From Paracamarosporium sp. OC-R06-R3 (lineage: Eukaryota > Ascomycota > Dothideomycetes > Pleosporales > Didymosphaeriaceae): a DNA stretch of 35,323 nucleotides. Every line of letters starts with the position of its first letter. Within the stretch, counting starts at the first letter, position 1. The stretch covers positions 1-35,323 of the forward strand of contig JACVRA010000415.1 of NCBI GenBank assembly GCA_019828545.1. The letters are read 5' to 3'. The notes beneath the pieces were generated by a model. It made no database searches, was not told the DNA's origin, and saw only the letters and a program-made list of their open reading frames with translations. This document shows positions 20,134-31,200 of the stretch, in pieces. Position numbers and translations under genes: made by a program.

Positions 20134-20613
20134 ATGCGTGTCTCCACTATCTCTACCATCCTTGGGCTCGCTGCTGGCATCGCCAGCGCGGCCCCCGTTC
20201 AACCTAAGGAGGTCCAGAACCGTGAAGCAGACCCTCAGTGGTACGACCTTACCTACATCGACAAGCGCAAGGAGGATGAGAAACGCAAGGCCGACCCTCA
20301 GTGGTATGACCTTACCTACATCGACAAGCGCAAGGAGGATGAGAAACGCAAGGCCAACCCTCAGTGGTATGACCTTACCTACATCGACAAGGCCAAGCGC
20401 GAGGAGGCCGACAAGAAGCGCGACGCCGAGGCGCAGTGGTATGATCTTACCTACATCGACAAGCGCAGCGAGGAGGAGAAGAAGCGCAAGGCCGACCCTC
20501 AATGGTACGACCTTACCTACATCGACAAGCGCAAGGAGGATGAGAAACGCAAGGCTGACCCTCAATGGTATGACCTTACCTACATCGACAAGCGTGCTGC
20601 GGAAAAGCAGTAA
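20134..20613 (+). CDS. Six-repeat RiPP precursor, Kex2-processed, dikaritin/KEP type
   Basis: A single exon encodes 159 residues. The start at 20134 is chosen over the in-frame ATG at 20101 because it begins directly with a secretion signal (MRVSTISTILGLAAGIASA, cleavage likely before APV). Six copies of QWYDLTYIDK follow, starting at residues 35, 56, 77, 101, 123 and 144, each preceded by acidic or Ala residues. Five copies continue as DKR; copy 3 reads IDKAKR. Lys-Arg sites bracket every core except at the very ends, so Kex2-like cleavage plus basic-residue trimming would release peptides such as KADPQWYDLTYID and short KEDE spacers. Phomopsin precursors also place Ile-Asp before Lys-Arg. 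Trp36, Tyr37 and Tyr41 (first copy) are natural targets for oxidative cross-linking by UstYa-type enzymes. The core differs from the ustiloxin, phomopsin, asperipin and victorin cores known to me. Product and bioactivity unknown. Confidence 0.92.
   Translation: MRVSTISTILGLAAGIASAAPVQPKEVQNREADPQWYDLTYIDKRKEDEKRKADPQWYDLTYIDKRKEDEKRKANPQWYDLTYIDKAKREEADKKRDAEAQWYDLTYIDKRSEEEKKRKADPQWYDLTYIDKRKEDEKRKADPQWYDLTYIDKRAAEKQ
20221..20601 (+). repeat. Tandem 63-72-nt coding repeats of the precursor
   Basis: Six units with core starts at 20236, 20299, 20362, 20434, 20500 and 20563 have periods of 63, 63, 72, 66 and 63 nt. The 30-nt cores differ only at third positions (CAG/CAA, TAC/TAT, GAC/GAT). Spacers of units 3 and 4 are the most divergent and longest. 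The open long frames on other strands through this interval (20036-20620 + and 20074-20694 -) are by-products of the repeat. Confidence 0.95.
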
Positions 20614-21174
20614 AGCGTGAAGTCTAAGGTCCAAGACGGAAGCCTTTCCGTAAGAGAAGCCACGGAGTAAAGAGGTCCGTTCGTATTGGTACATATAGTT
20701 GTATGCGTCTAGCCTCTGTTATCCAATCGATCTCCGTCGAACTCCATCAGAATGCCAGTGCTGTGCCAACCATTGCCATGAAAATTGCCAAGGGTCTAAA
20801 AGAACTACTTAATGGTAAACTCGCAAGGTATGTCTTATCTTATCGATGACCTAATGAGGCTTGAAGGATGCAAATCTGACGTTTGATGTGACCCAAACAC
20901 CTTCCTCTATTGGCCGGTCTGTACCCCATGACTTTTGCGTGTCAACGCTTAAACCTTGGCCAGATCCTTAGCGGCGGGGCGATAGTCGGGGCATGTTTGC
21001 GCTTCTAATTGACACAGCTTGCGAGGGATTACTGCACGCTACTCTACCTAAGACTTGGTCTTGCTGATGTAACGTCTTGCCTAAGATCATCGCGTGTTTT
21101 CCAAACTCCTACCCACCGGTAATCAAACTCGAGATCAAAGACTACGTTGTGGATTGTTTTGGACCTATACCAAG
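20614..21174. other. Intergenic region between precursor and UstYa-like copy 2
   Basis: It holds the 3' flank of the precursor gene and the promoter of the downstream UstYa-like gene, with an ATTGG (reverse CCAAT) at 20909-20913. No gene is seen. The palindrome found upstream of the precursor is not repeated here. Confidence 0.45.
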
Positions 21175-22175
21175 ATGCAACCACTGGACGAGCGGATGAG
21201 TTTTGACGACTCGGGCAGCGCGCAAGACACCCAGGATTACCAAACATCGAGGTCATCGCATAGCCAAGATGTTGATACGGAAAAGTATCTTTTGTTGGGT
21301 GAAGGCAGCGTAAAAAAGCGCTGGGGCTCTTGGAGGAGTTCCCGTTCTACCAAAGTCCTTGCTTCTGTGACGGTTCTAAACGTCGTCTTATTTTTTATAT
21401 CGATAGTGATACTATCTTTATCGAACAGGGCGAACCGCCTGTCCGACCAGGACTACTGGACAGCTACATCCTACTACTGTACATACATCCCCCCTAACGG
21501 AGTAAGAAAGACCAGCCGCTAACTTTGGACTGGAAAATCGCAGCCCCAGTATTCGACCGTTTCAAAATTCCCAAGCACACCAGAGTCACAAATGGCACAT
21601 TCTGGGACACAGAACCCCCTTCGATTTGGCGCGTTCGCACCGGAGCCGAAGCAGACGCAGCATGGGAAGCGATTGGAAGCAACATCGCACCCATAATCAT
21701 AACCTCCGACGACGTAGTTGCGCTCGGCAAAGATCCCACCGTAGCCGTCAAAGCACCTCCCGAACTCAACCTGGGCTCAGACGCGTACATAGCAGGCATG
21801 GATGTGTTTCACCACCTACACTGTCTGGACAAGCTCCGCCGAGAGATCTCGTACGCGCACTATCATGAGGCGGAGGAAGGGCCTAGCCCCGGGTCGAAAT
21901 TACACAAAGCGCATATCGATCATTGTATTGATGTGCTTGCGCAGGCGTTGAGGTGTACAGGGAGTGTTGACATGGTTACTTTCAATTGGGTCGAAGGACA
22001 TCGGATGCCGCAGCCGGATTTCAACAACAATAAGGTTTGTCGGGATTTTGAGGCGTTGAGGGGGTGGACGGTGGAAAATGGGGTCGATAGTGAAGGTTTC
22101 TTTAAAGCTGCCGATAAGCCGCCGCCTGGAGCTGTTATTGTACCTGAATTCCGCCCGAATCATCCGGGTCGATGA
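21175..22175 (+). CDS. UstYa-family (DUF3328) oxidase, RiPP cluster, copy 2
   Basis: Two exons, join(21175..21478,21544..22175), give 311 residues. The 65-nt intron (GTACAT...CGCTAAC...CGCAG) was chosen because it restores TSYYSPVFDRFKIP, the usual family sequence after the membrane anchor. Segments: hydrophilic N-terminus with KYLLLGE, membrane helix (about 61-83), NGTFWDTEPPSIWR, then HHLHC (191-195) and HIDHC (225-229), and RGWTVENGVD near the end. Both HxxHC metal-site motifs are intact. The NGTFWDTEPPSIWR segment and longer lumenal part put it in a different subgroup from copy 1, as UstYa and UstYb differ within the ustiloxin cluster. It follows the precursor gene in the same direction with about 0.56 kb between. 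Likely role: oxidative cyclisation of the released core in the secretory pathway. A later in-frame ATG (residue 8) is possible. Confidence 0.9.
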
Positions 22176-23407
22176 ACGAGGTTCTGGGTAGAATAAACTT
22201 ACTACTCATCACGTCCACGTTTGACATAACACAACCCGAAATTTTAGACGCAAACCACACTGTCTCAGCTGACTTGGCCAGCAGATGTGATATTTGTTTG
22301 GCTGTATTTTGTTCAGCAAGGAATTACTCAAGAGACGTATCAAAGCCCTAGTGGAAGACGTGGCGGATGCGAGCTCTTTTGATAGCCTCTCCGTTATAGC
22401 AACTGGAAGATATTGAAGCGAAATTCACTACCTAGCTGAATGTCAGTTGTTCTAGATATCCCCGAAAGAAAGCAATTTGCGTCGAAGGCATTGAACGAAA
22501 ATGAATTGCCTATATCGTGGGGAACATTGGATCGACTATCACCTTAGCGAAGCCTTGCTGGAAGCTAGAGGTGGTGTCTGGATGTGAATAGCGTTAGAAG
22601 CTAGGCAGTTTACGAACAGAAAAAAACTAAGGAAAATGTGGAAGGCCGACGATTTAACCTCGTGGATTAACATTACAGGAGAGCAGTATATGTCGGTCAT
22701 CACGTATCTTGCGTCCACAGGAAAACGACTTCAGTGCCAGATGCAGTGAGAGTACAGTAATGTTCTCTTCTTCTGAACCGTCAACATTAGAGGATTCATA
22801 CTTCAATGAGCTACTTAGAGTTGAACACATGCTTGCATGAGACTGCTAAACAAAAAAGGTTGACCCCCGCTCACAGCTCGTAACCAGAAGGCGTGTAACG
22901 GTATGGCTGTCTTCGATATCATACTGTATATTCAGACGCAAAGTAAGCTATTAGGGTCACCTATCTGCTTCAATGTCCTGGCTTGGCTGATGTTTCAAAG
23001 CAGTATCTCCATTTCAGCGCTCTTCAGCTCATGCGATAGTGCTCAAGTTGTTGTTGGGCCAGGTTTGGACCTAGTGGGTTGACTTTAGGCTCCAAAGTGA
23101 ATCTAAGCACTGAACGCTTTGTAGTTACTAATTTGTAGTTTCTCATAGCTTTGCTTGTTCCCCTTTAGAGTTATTTTAAATGTATAGTTTAGTGAGGATA
23201 GTGAGGTGTTATGCCTTAATAATCGATACAGAAGTCGAACATTTTATGTAGGCTGCAGAGCCTTGCGGTATCTCACATACGGTCCAGAGTACAGAGTCGC
23301 AACGCCTTCAATCAACAACTCAAATACAATTCAAGCAGCAATAGCCATCCGAAGTAAGTTGTGTACAGTGGTTTATAGCCTGTGCAGACACTGGCCCGTG
23401 TAATAGA
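22176..23407. other. Gene-free region between the RiPP core and the GNAT-ankyrin gene
   Basis: About 1.2 kb between two convergent gene 3' ends, so neither gene needs a promoter here. The only frame of note (23206-23403 +) has no domain. No tRNA, repeat or transposon end was recognised. It may mark the right boundary of the RiPP cluster. Confidence 0.45.
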
Positions 23408-25572
23408 CTAAGCGATGGTGCGGTAGTGCTCGCGGCTCACCATCTTGTATCCGAGCTGCGCACTTACGAAACCGTACTCGAGGTCGTTGCGGCATTCGGG
23501 CAAAGTCGCCATCTCAGCACCTAGGCCAGTTTCATTAAATTCCTTCTTTTCGTCCTCGTCTAACATCATAGGATCGCCGTCTCCAGCGACCTCATCCTCG
23601 TTCATTGCAATATCGAAGAGGCACGATCCGACTGCGTAGACAGTACCGCCCCGGTCAAGATAGTTCTTGGAATGTGGAGGCCACTCGTTTCCTGCAGTGG
23701 CTAGATGGAGATGTACGTTTGCTTCAGTTGGTAGGCTTTGTAAAGTCTCCCCCTGAAAAATCGTCGAAAAGTGAGAGAACAGATTCGCGAAGCCCTGGCG
23801 CATTGACTTGTTCGTCTTCATGGTATTGCGAATATCTGGCGTAACGTACCGGAGATAGCGCCCGTTGCTCTCGACAAAATCGCTGCCCATGCCGATCATG
23901 ATATTGAAAGGGTCATCGAGGATATCTCGGATATGCTTAGCCTTGTTGCGAAGAACAAAACGCATTCGTGGACTGAGGAAGCCTCCGATACATCTATCAC
24001 AAGTGCAACCAAATTTGAGACCTATCTTTTTGGTATTGGTAATAGCAGGCAGTCCATCTAGCAGAGCAAGGCAACCAATAGTGCTGTCATCGAAGCCCGT
24101 AAACTCATCTGAGACGCTCAGTGTCAGAAGGCCATGCCCGCGTTTAGTTCTGTGTTCCTCGCACATCATTTCGAGTGCGTCCAATGCAGTCTGTCCCTTG
24201 TTGTTTCGGATTTCCTGGAGATCCGGGTTCTTCTGAAGAACCCATGATACCGTCTGAGGTTTGGATGCGACCGCTGCGTGATGTAGGACTGTATTGCCGC
24301 CTTCGTTGGCAGTGTGCCAAATTGGGTCATTATGGACTTTGTCGCTAAGCATTTCCTGGAATCGAACAAGAAGAGCTTTATCCGCCATTCTGAGGCAATC
24401 ACCGGACACATTCCACTTCTCTGAAGAAGCGTTGCGGGGAAGAGGATTCGGCAACTCGAAGTCAGCATCTGCGTCCAACATATGGCATGGGTGCTCTGAA
24501 TTGCTTGCCAGGGCAAGCCAAGCTGACGCGCCAACTCTTCGGAAACCCAAAGAACGAAAAAAGTCTTCTGCAATGGATTGGTGTTGAAATTGGACCTTTT
24601 CAATGTCCTCCTGATTGTCGTCTTTCGTCTCCTTGCTGACTGCATGGTTCAACCAACCTGGGGCAACAACAGCAAAGAAATTGTAGGATTTAGACCGAGT
24701 CTGGTCTAAAATGGCGGTAACCAGTTTACTCCCCAGCCCTTGGCGTCGATATTGTTCCTGTAAAGACACATACTCAATCAGTAGAAGATCGCCGCTATCG
24801 AATTCGTCGCGCCAGATTCCAGATCCTTTCAGGAAGGCATGTTGTTTGAAAATTCTCTTCAGGCGGCCGTAACGGTCAAACAGCTCGAACGCTAGCTTAC
24901 TAGTTTCTCGTGATGGCTGATCCAAGTCGCTGTAGAAGGACTGCATTCGGTTGCGCCGTATGAGTTTCGCATCGCAATAACCCACACACAGAGGCTTCTT
25001 CGGATTTTCCGGATTAGGCATCAGAATCACTCCATCCATCTGCTCCAACCAGCGAAACTCAGCAAACACATCATCTCCAGAGTCTTGGTCAGATGCCTCC
25101 TCGCTGTCGGACACACCATCATTCTGACCATCTGCCGACTCTTGATCAGATGCCTCTGCGTTATTGGGCAGGCTATCGTCCTGTATTTGTGGCGAACTCG
25201 TCTGATCACTGCCCGGGGCTCTCTTGGATTGCTTCTCTATCTTGGTGCTCTGTTCAGGCTGGCTGTGTGAAAGTTACCATCTGATCCTCAGTCCTTCTAG
25301 GGACATTCTCACGTCTCATCCGTGACTGATAGCCCAGGTAGCGCGACCTCTCTATCTTCCGCTTCCTGATATTCCCGTGCCAAATCTTCGATTTTCTGCT
25401 TCCAAGTTTTCACGGGTCTGTGATCATTTCGCTCCGCTTTCGATTTCGATCGCAGCGTCACCCGAACAGTAAATTGATCCATGATATCTGTAGTATGGGC
25501 GCGCTTCTGATTCGCAACGTCTTGCTGGCTCGTGTCATCACTAGCACTCCTCTTTCGCTTGCTGGAAGTCAT
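23408..25572 (-). CDS. GNAT-acetyltransferase-like protein with ankyrin repeat
   Basis: Two exons, complement(join(23408..25262,25313..25572)), give 704 residues; the 50-nt intron (GTGAGA...CACACAG) joins a basic N-terminal exon (MTSSKRKRSASDD) to an acidic Ser/Asp-rich linker. Residues about 240-330 form a GNAT-like fold with IEYVSLQEQYRRQGLGSKLV, the acetyl-CoA pyrophosphate-binding R/Q-x-x-G-x-G/A loop (259-266). One or two ankyrin repeats follow (about 403-451, GGNTVLHHAAVASKPQTVSW). A CTCDRC cluster lies at about 506-511. The first exon has a KRKR-type basic patch that could be a nuclear signal. Substrate unknown; protein or small-molecule acetylation are both possible. It is probably unrelated to the RiPP genes, which it borders across 1.2 kb of gene-free DNA. 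An upstream ATG at 25689 would extend the N-terminus by 39 residues. Confidence 0.82.
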
Positions 25573-26575
25573 TGGCAGGGAGTGGCGGCCGATGAGCGAA
25601 GAACGGCGGTGCTGTCTGCGGTGAGAGGGAGAGGTGGAGAGATGTTCCCGACGCGTCTGTCCTGCGATGTAAGGGACGCGTCGAGACAACAGTTCGCGCG
25701 GTCACGTTGCCATTTCAAAGCCTAGCGAGAGAGCCTGAAGCTCGTATGGTGGCTGGGGGGGTTGTGGCAAGGTATGAACAGTGCAGAACCAACCCGCGGT
25801 GGGTAGGAGGTTTTGAATGGAAGCGGCAAGGAAAGCACAGTTGTGCGCACGATCAGGCAACCACGTTCCATAGCGCTCTTCTCTGTTTGGCCTTCTTGCT
25901 TTCCTCGTAGAGATTCCGCGTTCACCGATGCGCAATCTGAGATAGACTCTCATGATGTGCCAATGTGCATCACAAGATGGATTGCCTGGGAATGCGGAAC
26001 AGCAAGGAATTCGAGCAACGCATATCAGAAACTCTCATTATGTACTCCAAATGATTTGTAACTATTACAATGAATCCAGATGGTCGTGTGAGTGCTCAAG
26101 CGCAATGTGATGTAACCGGTGGTGCAAGACAACCCTGTTATCGCAGTGCTACGGTCCGATACAAACCTCTAGATACTGCGCGCTGTGTGTTTTGCAGTTC
26201 ACGATTCGAGATTGAGTAACACTGAGCGTGTGCTGTCCATGAGAGTGCCACAAACTGGTGACGAATGCCCGGCGCTTTATGAGGCCGAATACGGTTTTTA
26301 CGGGCCAAACGGCGCTAAGCTGCAACATCCAATGAAAATCAAAGCAGATCCACCACCCGCACTTTTTCCATTACATGTCAAGCATATGGCCAGCATTGGC
26401 CTTCCTTTCCGGGTGATCTGCAGAGAACCTTCATAAGTGCGACGCTGGTGTCTCCGCCTTGCAATAATCGGCAGTGTTAACGTGAATGGATGCGTGTACG
26501 TACCAGGATCTGCTTAAATAAAGCCACACGGAAACCACATGTCATCTCTAGAACATACCTGCGACAACCACAATC
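25573..26575. promoter_or_regulatory. Divergent intergenic region, GNAT-ankyrin / P450
   Basis: About 1 kb between divergent start codons holds the promoters of both genes. Short frames (25702-25953 -, 25813-26061 +, 26185-26436 +) have no domains. No operator is recognised, and the palindrome of the RiPP promoter is not found here. Confidence 0.45.
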
Positions 26576-28183
26576 ATGGCCGGCACTATTCAAGCCGTTA
26601 TCTCCCAGGCTCGCGCACTTGACTGGATAACGCTCAAGGGCATCGCCCTCGTGCTCGGCCTCATCATCATCTTCCAAATTTCTCACGCCTTACTCTGCGC
26701 AATTTACAACATCTATTTTCACCCGCTTTGCAAATACCCTGGACCCAAGTCATGGGCAGCTTTCGAAGTTGCGCGAACCATCTCACGCGTACAAGGTCAT
26801 CTCGATTTCGCGATCGTAGAGGAGCATCGGAAACATGGTGAAGTTGTGCGCGTTGGCGTGAACGAACTCTCTTTCATACATCCTAGCGCATGGAAAGACA
26901 TCTACGGCCATGGGCACGCCGAGCTACCGAAATACTTTCCGCCGAAAACGATCAACAAGAACCAAATCATCGCCGCAAAAAGCGGTGACCATTTTCGCAT
27001 GCGCAGGGCTTTTCTACCGGCATTTTCTGATAAAGCGTTGGCGCAGCAGGAATCGCTCATGCGCGTGTACATCGATCTGCTCATTCAGCGGCTCTCAGAG
27101 TGCACTCAGTCTGGCGAATCTGCAGACATGACAAAATGGTTTAACTTGACTACGTTCGATCTTATCGCTGATTTGACGTTTGGAAAGTCGCTTGGTGGTC
27201 TAGAGTCAGGAGAATCCAACAAATGGACGCAGAAGATCGAGACAATGTTGAGGCTCATGCCTGCTCTTATGCTTCTTACAAGCTTTCCGCTCCTAGCTTC
27301 CATTCTGAACTTGTTGTTCGGTCGGAAAATGGAAGAAGCGCGACAGAAGCACTTCAACTATGCGGCGTCGCTCGCCATGTCTCGTCTGCAAGGAAAAGAG
27401 CAGGCCGATCGAGGGGACTTCATGGATTACATTTTGCGTTCGCGTGGGGAAGCGCACCAGGTTACGGATGACGAGCTCGTACACAATGCCGACCTCTTTA
27501 TGCTCGCAGGCTCTGAAACAACGGCAACTCTTCTTCTAGGTGTGACTTACTATCTTCTCAAGAATCCGAACGCGTACCGCAAAGTCACACAAGAAGTTCG
27601 GACGGCTTTTGAAAATCCTCGGGATATCACTTTCAAGGAAGCCACTCAACGCTTACCTTACATGGTAGCCTGTTTGAACGAAGCATTGCGCATATTTCCA
27701 TCGATTCCTCTAGCTTTATTCCGTATCACGAATCCCGGACAAATGACACCGATTGCTGGTCACATAATACCGCCTGATGTATGTATCTCTTCTTTCCCAC
27801 CATGCCTCGTTTTCGGCTATTAAAGCTTACTCCACCAGACCCGCGTCGGCGTTCACCAGCTCTCAGCATACCACTCCCCTCTTAACTTCCACGACCCGCA
27901 ATCATTTCACCCGGAGCGATGGCTTCCAGAAACTTATAACGATCCTTCATCACCATTTCACAATGACCGGCGCGAGGTACACAAGCCGTTCTCTTTCGGT
28001 CCGCGTGATTGTATTGGACGAAACCTTGCGTTCCATGAGATGCGCCTCATCCTTGCTATGGTGCTCTGGAATTTTGATCTCGAGCTAGACGAAGGTATGG
28101 AGCAATGGCATTTTCAGAAGATCTTTGGCATCTGGTCGAAACCACCGCTTCGGGTGCGGCTCTGGAAAAGGAAGGTGGATTAG
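26576..28183 (+). CDS. Cytochrome P450 monooxygenase, microsomal
   Basis: Two exons, join(26576..27778,27839..28183), give 515 residues; the 60-nt intron (GTATGT...CACCAG) is phase 0 and follows GHIIPPD. There is an N-terminal membrane anchor (about 21-46), a proline hinge (KYPGPKSWAAF), the I-helix AGSETT (311-316), the ExxR pair (E369, R372) and the PERW meander. The heme loop is FSFGPRDCIGRNLAF with proximal Cys459. All catalytic landmarks are present and length is normal. The pattern resembles the fungal CYP65/isotrichodermin-C15-hydroxylase-like group common in secondary metabolism. It lies 4.4 kb from UstYa-like copy 2 with one unrelated-looking gene between, so cluster membership is possible but weak. 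It converges on the STAND gene, with 95 bp between stops. Confidence 0.9.
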
Positions 28184-28278
28184 GCCTTTGAGGGATTTTG
28201 TCATCCTCGAACGCACGATTCGTATTGTTTGGTCTCTTGAATCTGTGATACAATAGCATTTTGCTAGTAAACCAACAA

Positions 28279-31200
28279 CTAGTCTTCCACATCAATGTCC
28301 CGGAGTCCACCTTGCTTGAGCCAGTACCTTTCCCACGCCTTGGGCCACCTTTCCTCCTTCATCTCCTTGAGCCACTCCTGCACTGTAAATGGCTCCTTTC
28401 CATCGACGCGAATGACTCCGTCTTTAACTCCTTTCCAACCTTTCATCGGGCCCTTGATGAAGCGATGATCCGGACTACAGAATTGCCTCCAAGCCTTATC
28501 TTCTTCTTCAGGGGTCGAAGCACGCTTCTTATCATGACATTCTGTGCACAGGTCTGTGTTAGGACATATGAGACACAGGTAGAAGGGCTGTTCCCATTTC
28601 TCCATCGTGGTTCCGCAATCACCATCACAGCCCATCGGATATAGTTCCCCTACAAGATCCTGGTCGTCGTCTTCCTCGGATTCTTCGTCATCGTCTGGAG
28701 AGCCATCTACTGTGACATCATCCGTCGTGATGGGATCGGCAGCTTCGGTTTCAGCAGTGTGAGGTTCGGTCGTAGATTCGTCATTCGTCTCGTCGTTGTC
28801 CGTATCTGCCGATCCTTCTGAGTCGCCATCTTCGTCAATCTTTTTGTTTAGTTGTTCAAGGGAAGCCGCATGCACTTCCTTATCGAGAACAGAGAACTGA
28901 GCAGACAAGGCTACTCTCGCATCGAATTCCAGACCTTCTAGGGAACTGAGTACTTTGGCCAGCAGTCGAAGCGCGGGGGAATCGTTGAAGAAGTCCTCAT
29001 CACCTAATCCTTTGATGCAGGTTTCAAAGATCTCGTTCATGTATTTTTGGTACTCACGAGTCGGGCCCATGATACGCAACATGTTAGCATAGAGCATGCC
29101 AACGTGTGACTCAGAAAAGCTGTCTTCTCCACGTGTTCCGGGTAGATGCTTGAGTTCTTCCATAAACTCCTCTTTACGGGCGGGGTCATCTGAAGATGAG
29201 AATTGGGCAAAAATGATACCTGCAAGCCGGAGACGCGTGTCCGAGATTTCTTCGTCGTAAATCTCACTGTTGGTAGCATCGATTTTGGGCTGCATGGTGA
29301 GGGCCGATCGCAAGGTGGCTTTCGCTTTCTCGGTGTCCCGGACGACAGAGGAGTAGAAATCCGTCAGCGCGTACTGAAGGTTGAACGCTACCAACGAACG
29401 TGGGGACAATTTCCTTCCGTACTTATTCAGCCATTCCACGACGAGATCAGTCTCTCCCGTCAGTTTAGAAGCACGGAACATCCTGCCCAGAGCCTCCAAA
29501 TCTGCATAGGGCAACAGATTGTAATCGAACCATAGCTGGAATTCTCGGTCTTTCCAAGTTTTGAGGGCATCCATAAAGCGATGACCATCCGGGTCACGAT
29601 CTTCGTCGAAGAGCTGGGCAATGTCTTCCAGCACCCATCCATTGAGGCATCCTCCCCATTCATCAAAAGTCAGCTTGCGGGATTCCTCGTAGGCTTCGAA
29701 TGCCTCATCCTGTTTGTCAAGTTCTGCCAGATAGCTCGCCTTAATACGGAACACCTAGATGAAGAAGCAGAGTCAGTTCTTGCCACACATATGTTTTGAG
29801 TCGATGTTTACTTACACTCCAAAGCATTACATCTGGGCGATTGTTCCATAGATATACCTCTCTGAATGGTGGAGGTGGGTCCGCTTTTAACTTGAGGTTG
29901 TATGCTTGGTATGTTGATATGGCAGATTCGATTGTCTCCAAGGCTTTAGGACAATCTTCCATTGCCTTGTGCATGCCAGATAAATTGAGTAGAGTTCCAC
30001 CTCTTTCTAGCTCATCGTCTTTTGTCAAGTCGAGATTTTCTGTAAGATAGGACATGGCAGTTTGTTGCAGCTCCTTTCGTCGCGCTTCTGAGCACGCTTC
30101 CATGTTTGCATAAAATAGTGTCACTCCTACTGCTCTCTTCCCAGGTGTATCGAGATCTGCTTCAAAATACTGAGCCACACTCAGGATCTTTTGCAAAGGA
30201 TCTGCGGCTGAATCTTCAAGTCGACCACACTGGTAAAGTCAGACTCGAAGCTTTAAATTGAGATTTCAGCAAACTCACAATTCTTGTGGTGGCTTCAGCA
30301 TTCTTGTAAGCTTGCGTAATGCTTAATTGGGACCTTCGCATCAACCAGTTCTTGACATGAGCCCCTGATAAGTGCCAAAGGACATGATGTTCATCTGTGA
30401 TAAGGCTAGAGGCCCACGCCTTCACCGGCGCAGCGATCGCGGAATCGGGAAGTTCGGCAGCCCTGTTTGCCCATGGAAGTACCCTATCATACCACGGTGT
30501 GGGCTCTCCCTCTTTTGACTCGGGATAAAGCTCAGATGTATCAGCAAAATGGTCAAGCACCCTTGAGATACACTTCTCGTCTGTTAAAATTGAATGAAGG
30601 CATTCTAGGGTCTGGCCGATCTCAATATCGGTAGCTGTTTCGATTTCAAGCTCGTCGAAATGCTCATACCAGTACTTCACCGCATAGCTTCGTAGTTCGG
30701 GTCCGCGTGCATTCTTTGTCAGATCAGTGGATTTTCGTAGAACCTCGAGGCACATGGACAAGATGATTGTATGCGCAGCGCGTGCTGGAGTGCGCAGCTC
30801 TTCGTTTCCGTGCTGTTCGACGCTTACAGCTCTGAAGTATTGGCGAAGTGATCGCTCCTGGAATGTCAATGGCGCCTTTCTGTACTCATCAACATTTATG
30901 ACTGCTTCATCGCCGTGGTCTTCATTTTCGTCTTCCTTGGTTTCTTCATGGTTGTCTTCTTCGGTTCGCGAGAGCGGAGAGAGCTCCAGGATCCTGTTTG
31001 CAGTGTTAGTTCTACTATCAACAGATGCTCTAGGGTCAATTACCTTGCTGATCTCCCAATGATCTCATCTTCGATATCAAAATCATCATCAGTAATAGTG
31101 AGTGCCACAAGTTCTGAAGCCTCTGCCAAACTCAACGGTCTCTTAGAGAAGGCGAGCCAAGCAAAAAGCTTCTTCAGTGCCTCATACTGTTCCTTCGACC

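Noticed and set aside
20074..20694. Long minus-strand frame (206 aa) and a plus-strand frame at 20036-20620 (194 aa) across the precursor
   Set aside because: Both are repeats of the precursor DNA read in wrong frames; they lack a signal peptide and show stop avoidance only because the unit is periodic.
26185..26436. Plus-strand frame of 83 aa upstream of the P450
   Set aside because: No domain and no signal peptide; it lies within the presumed promoter of the P450.
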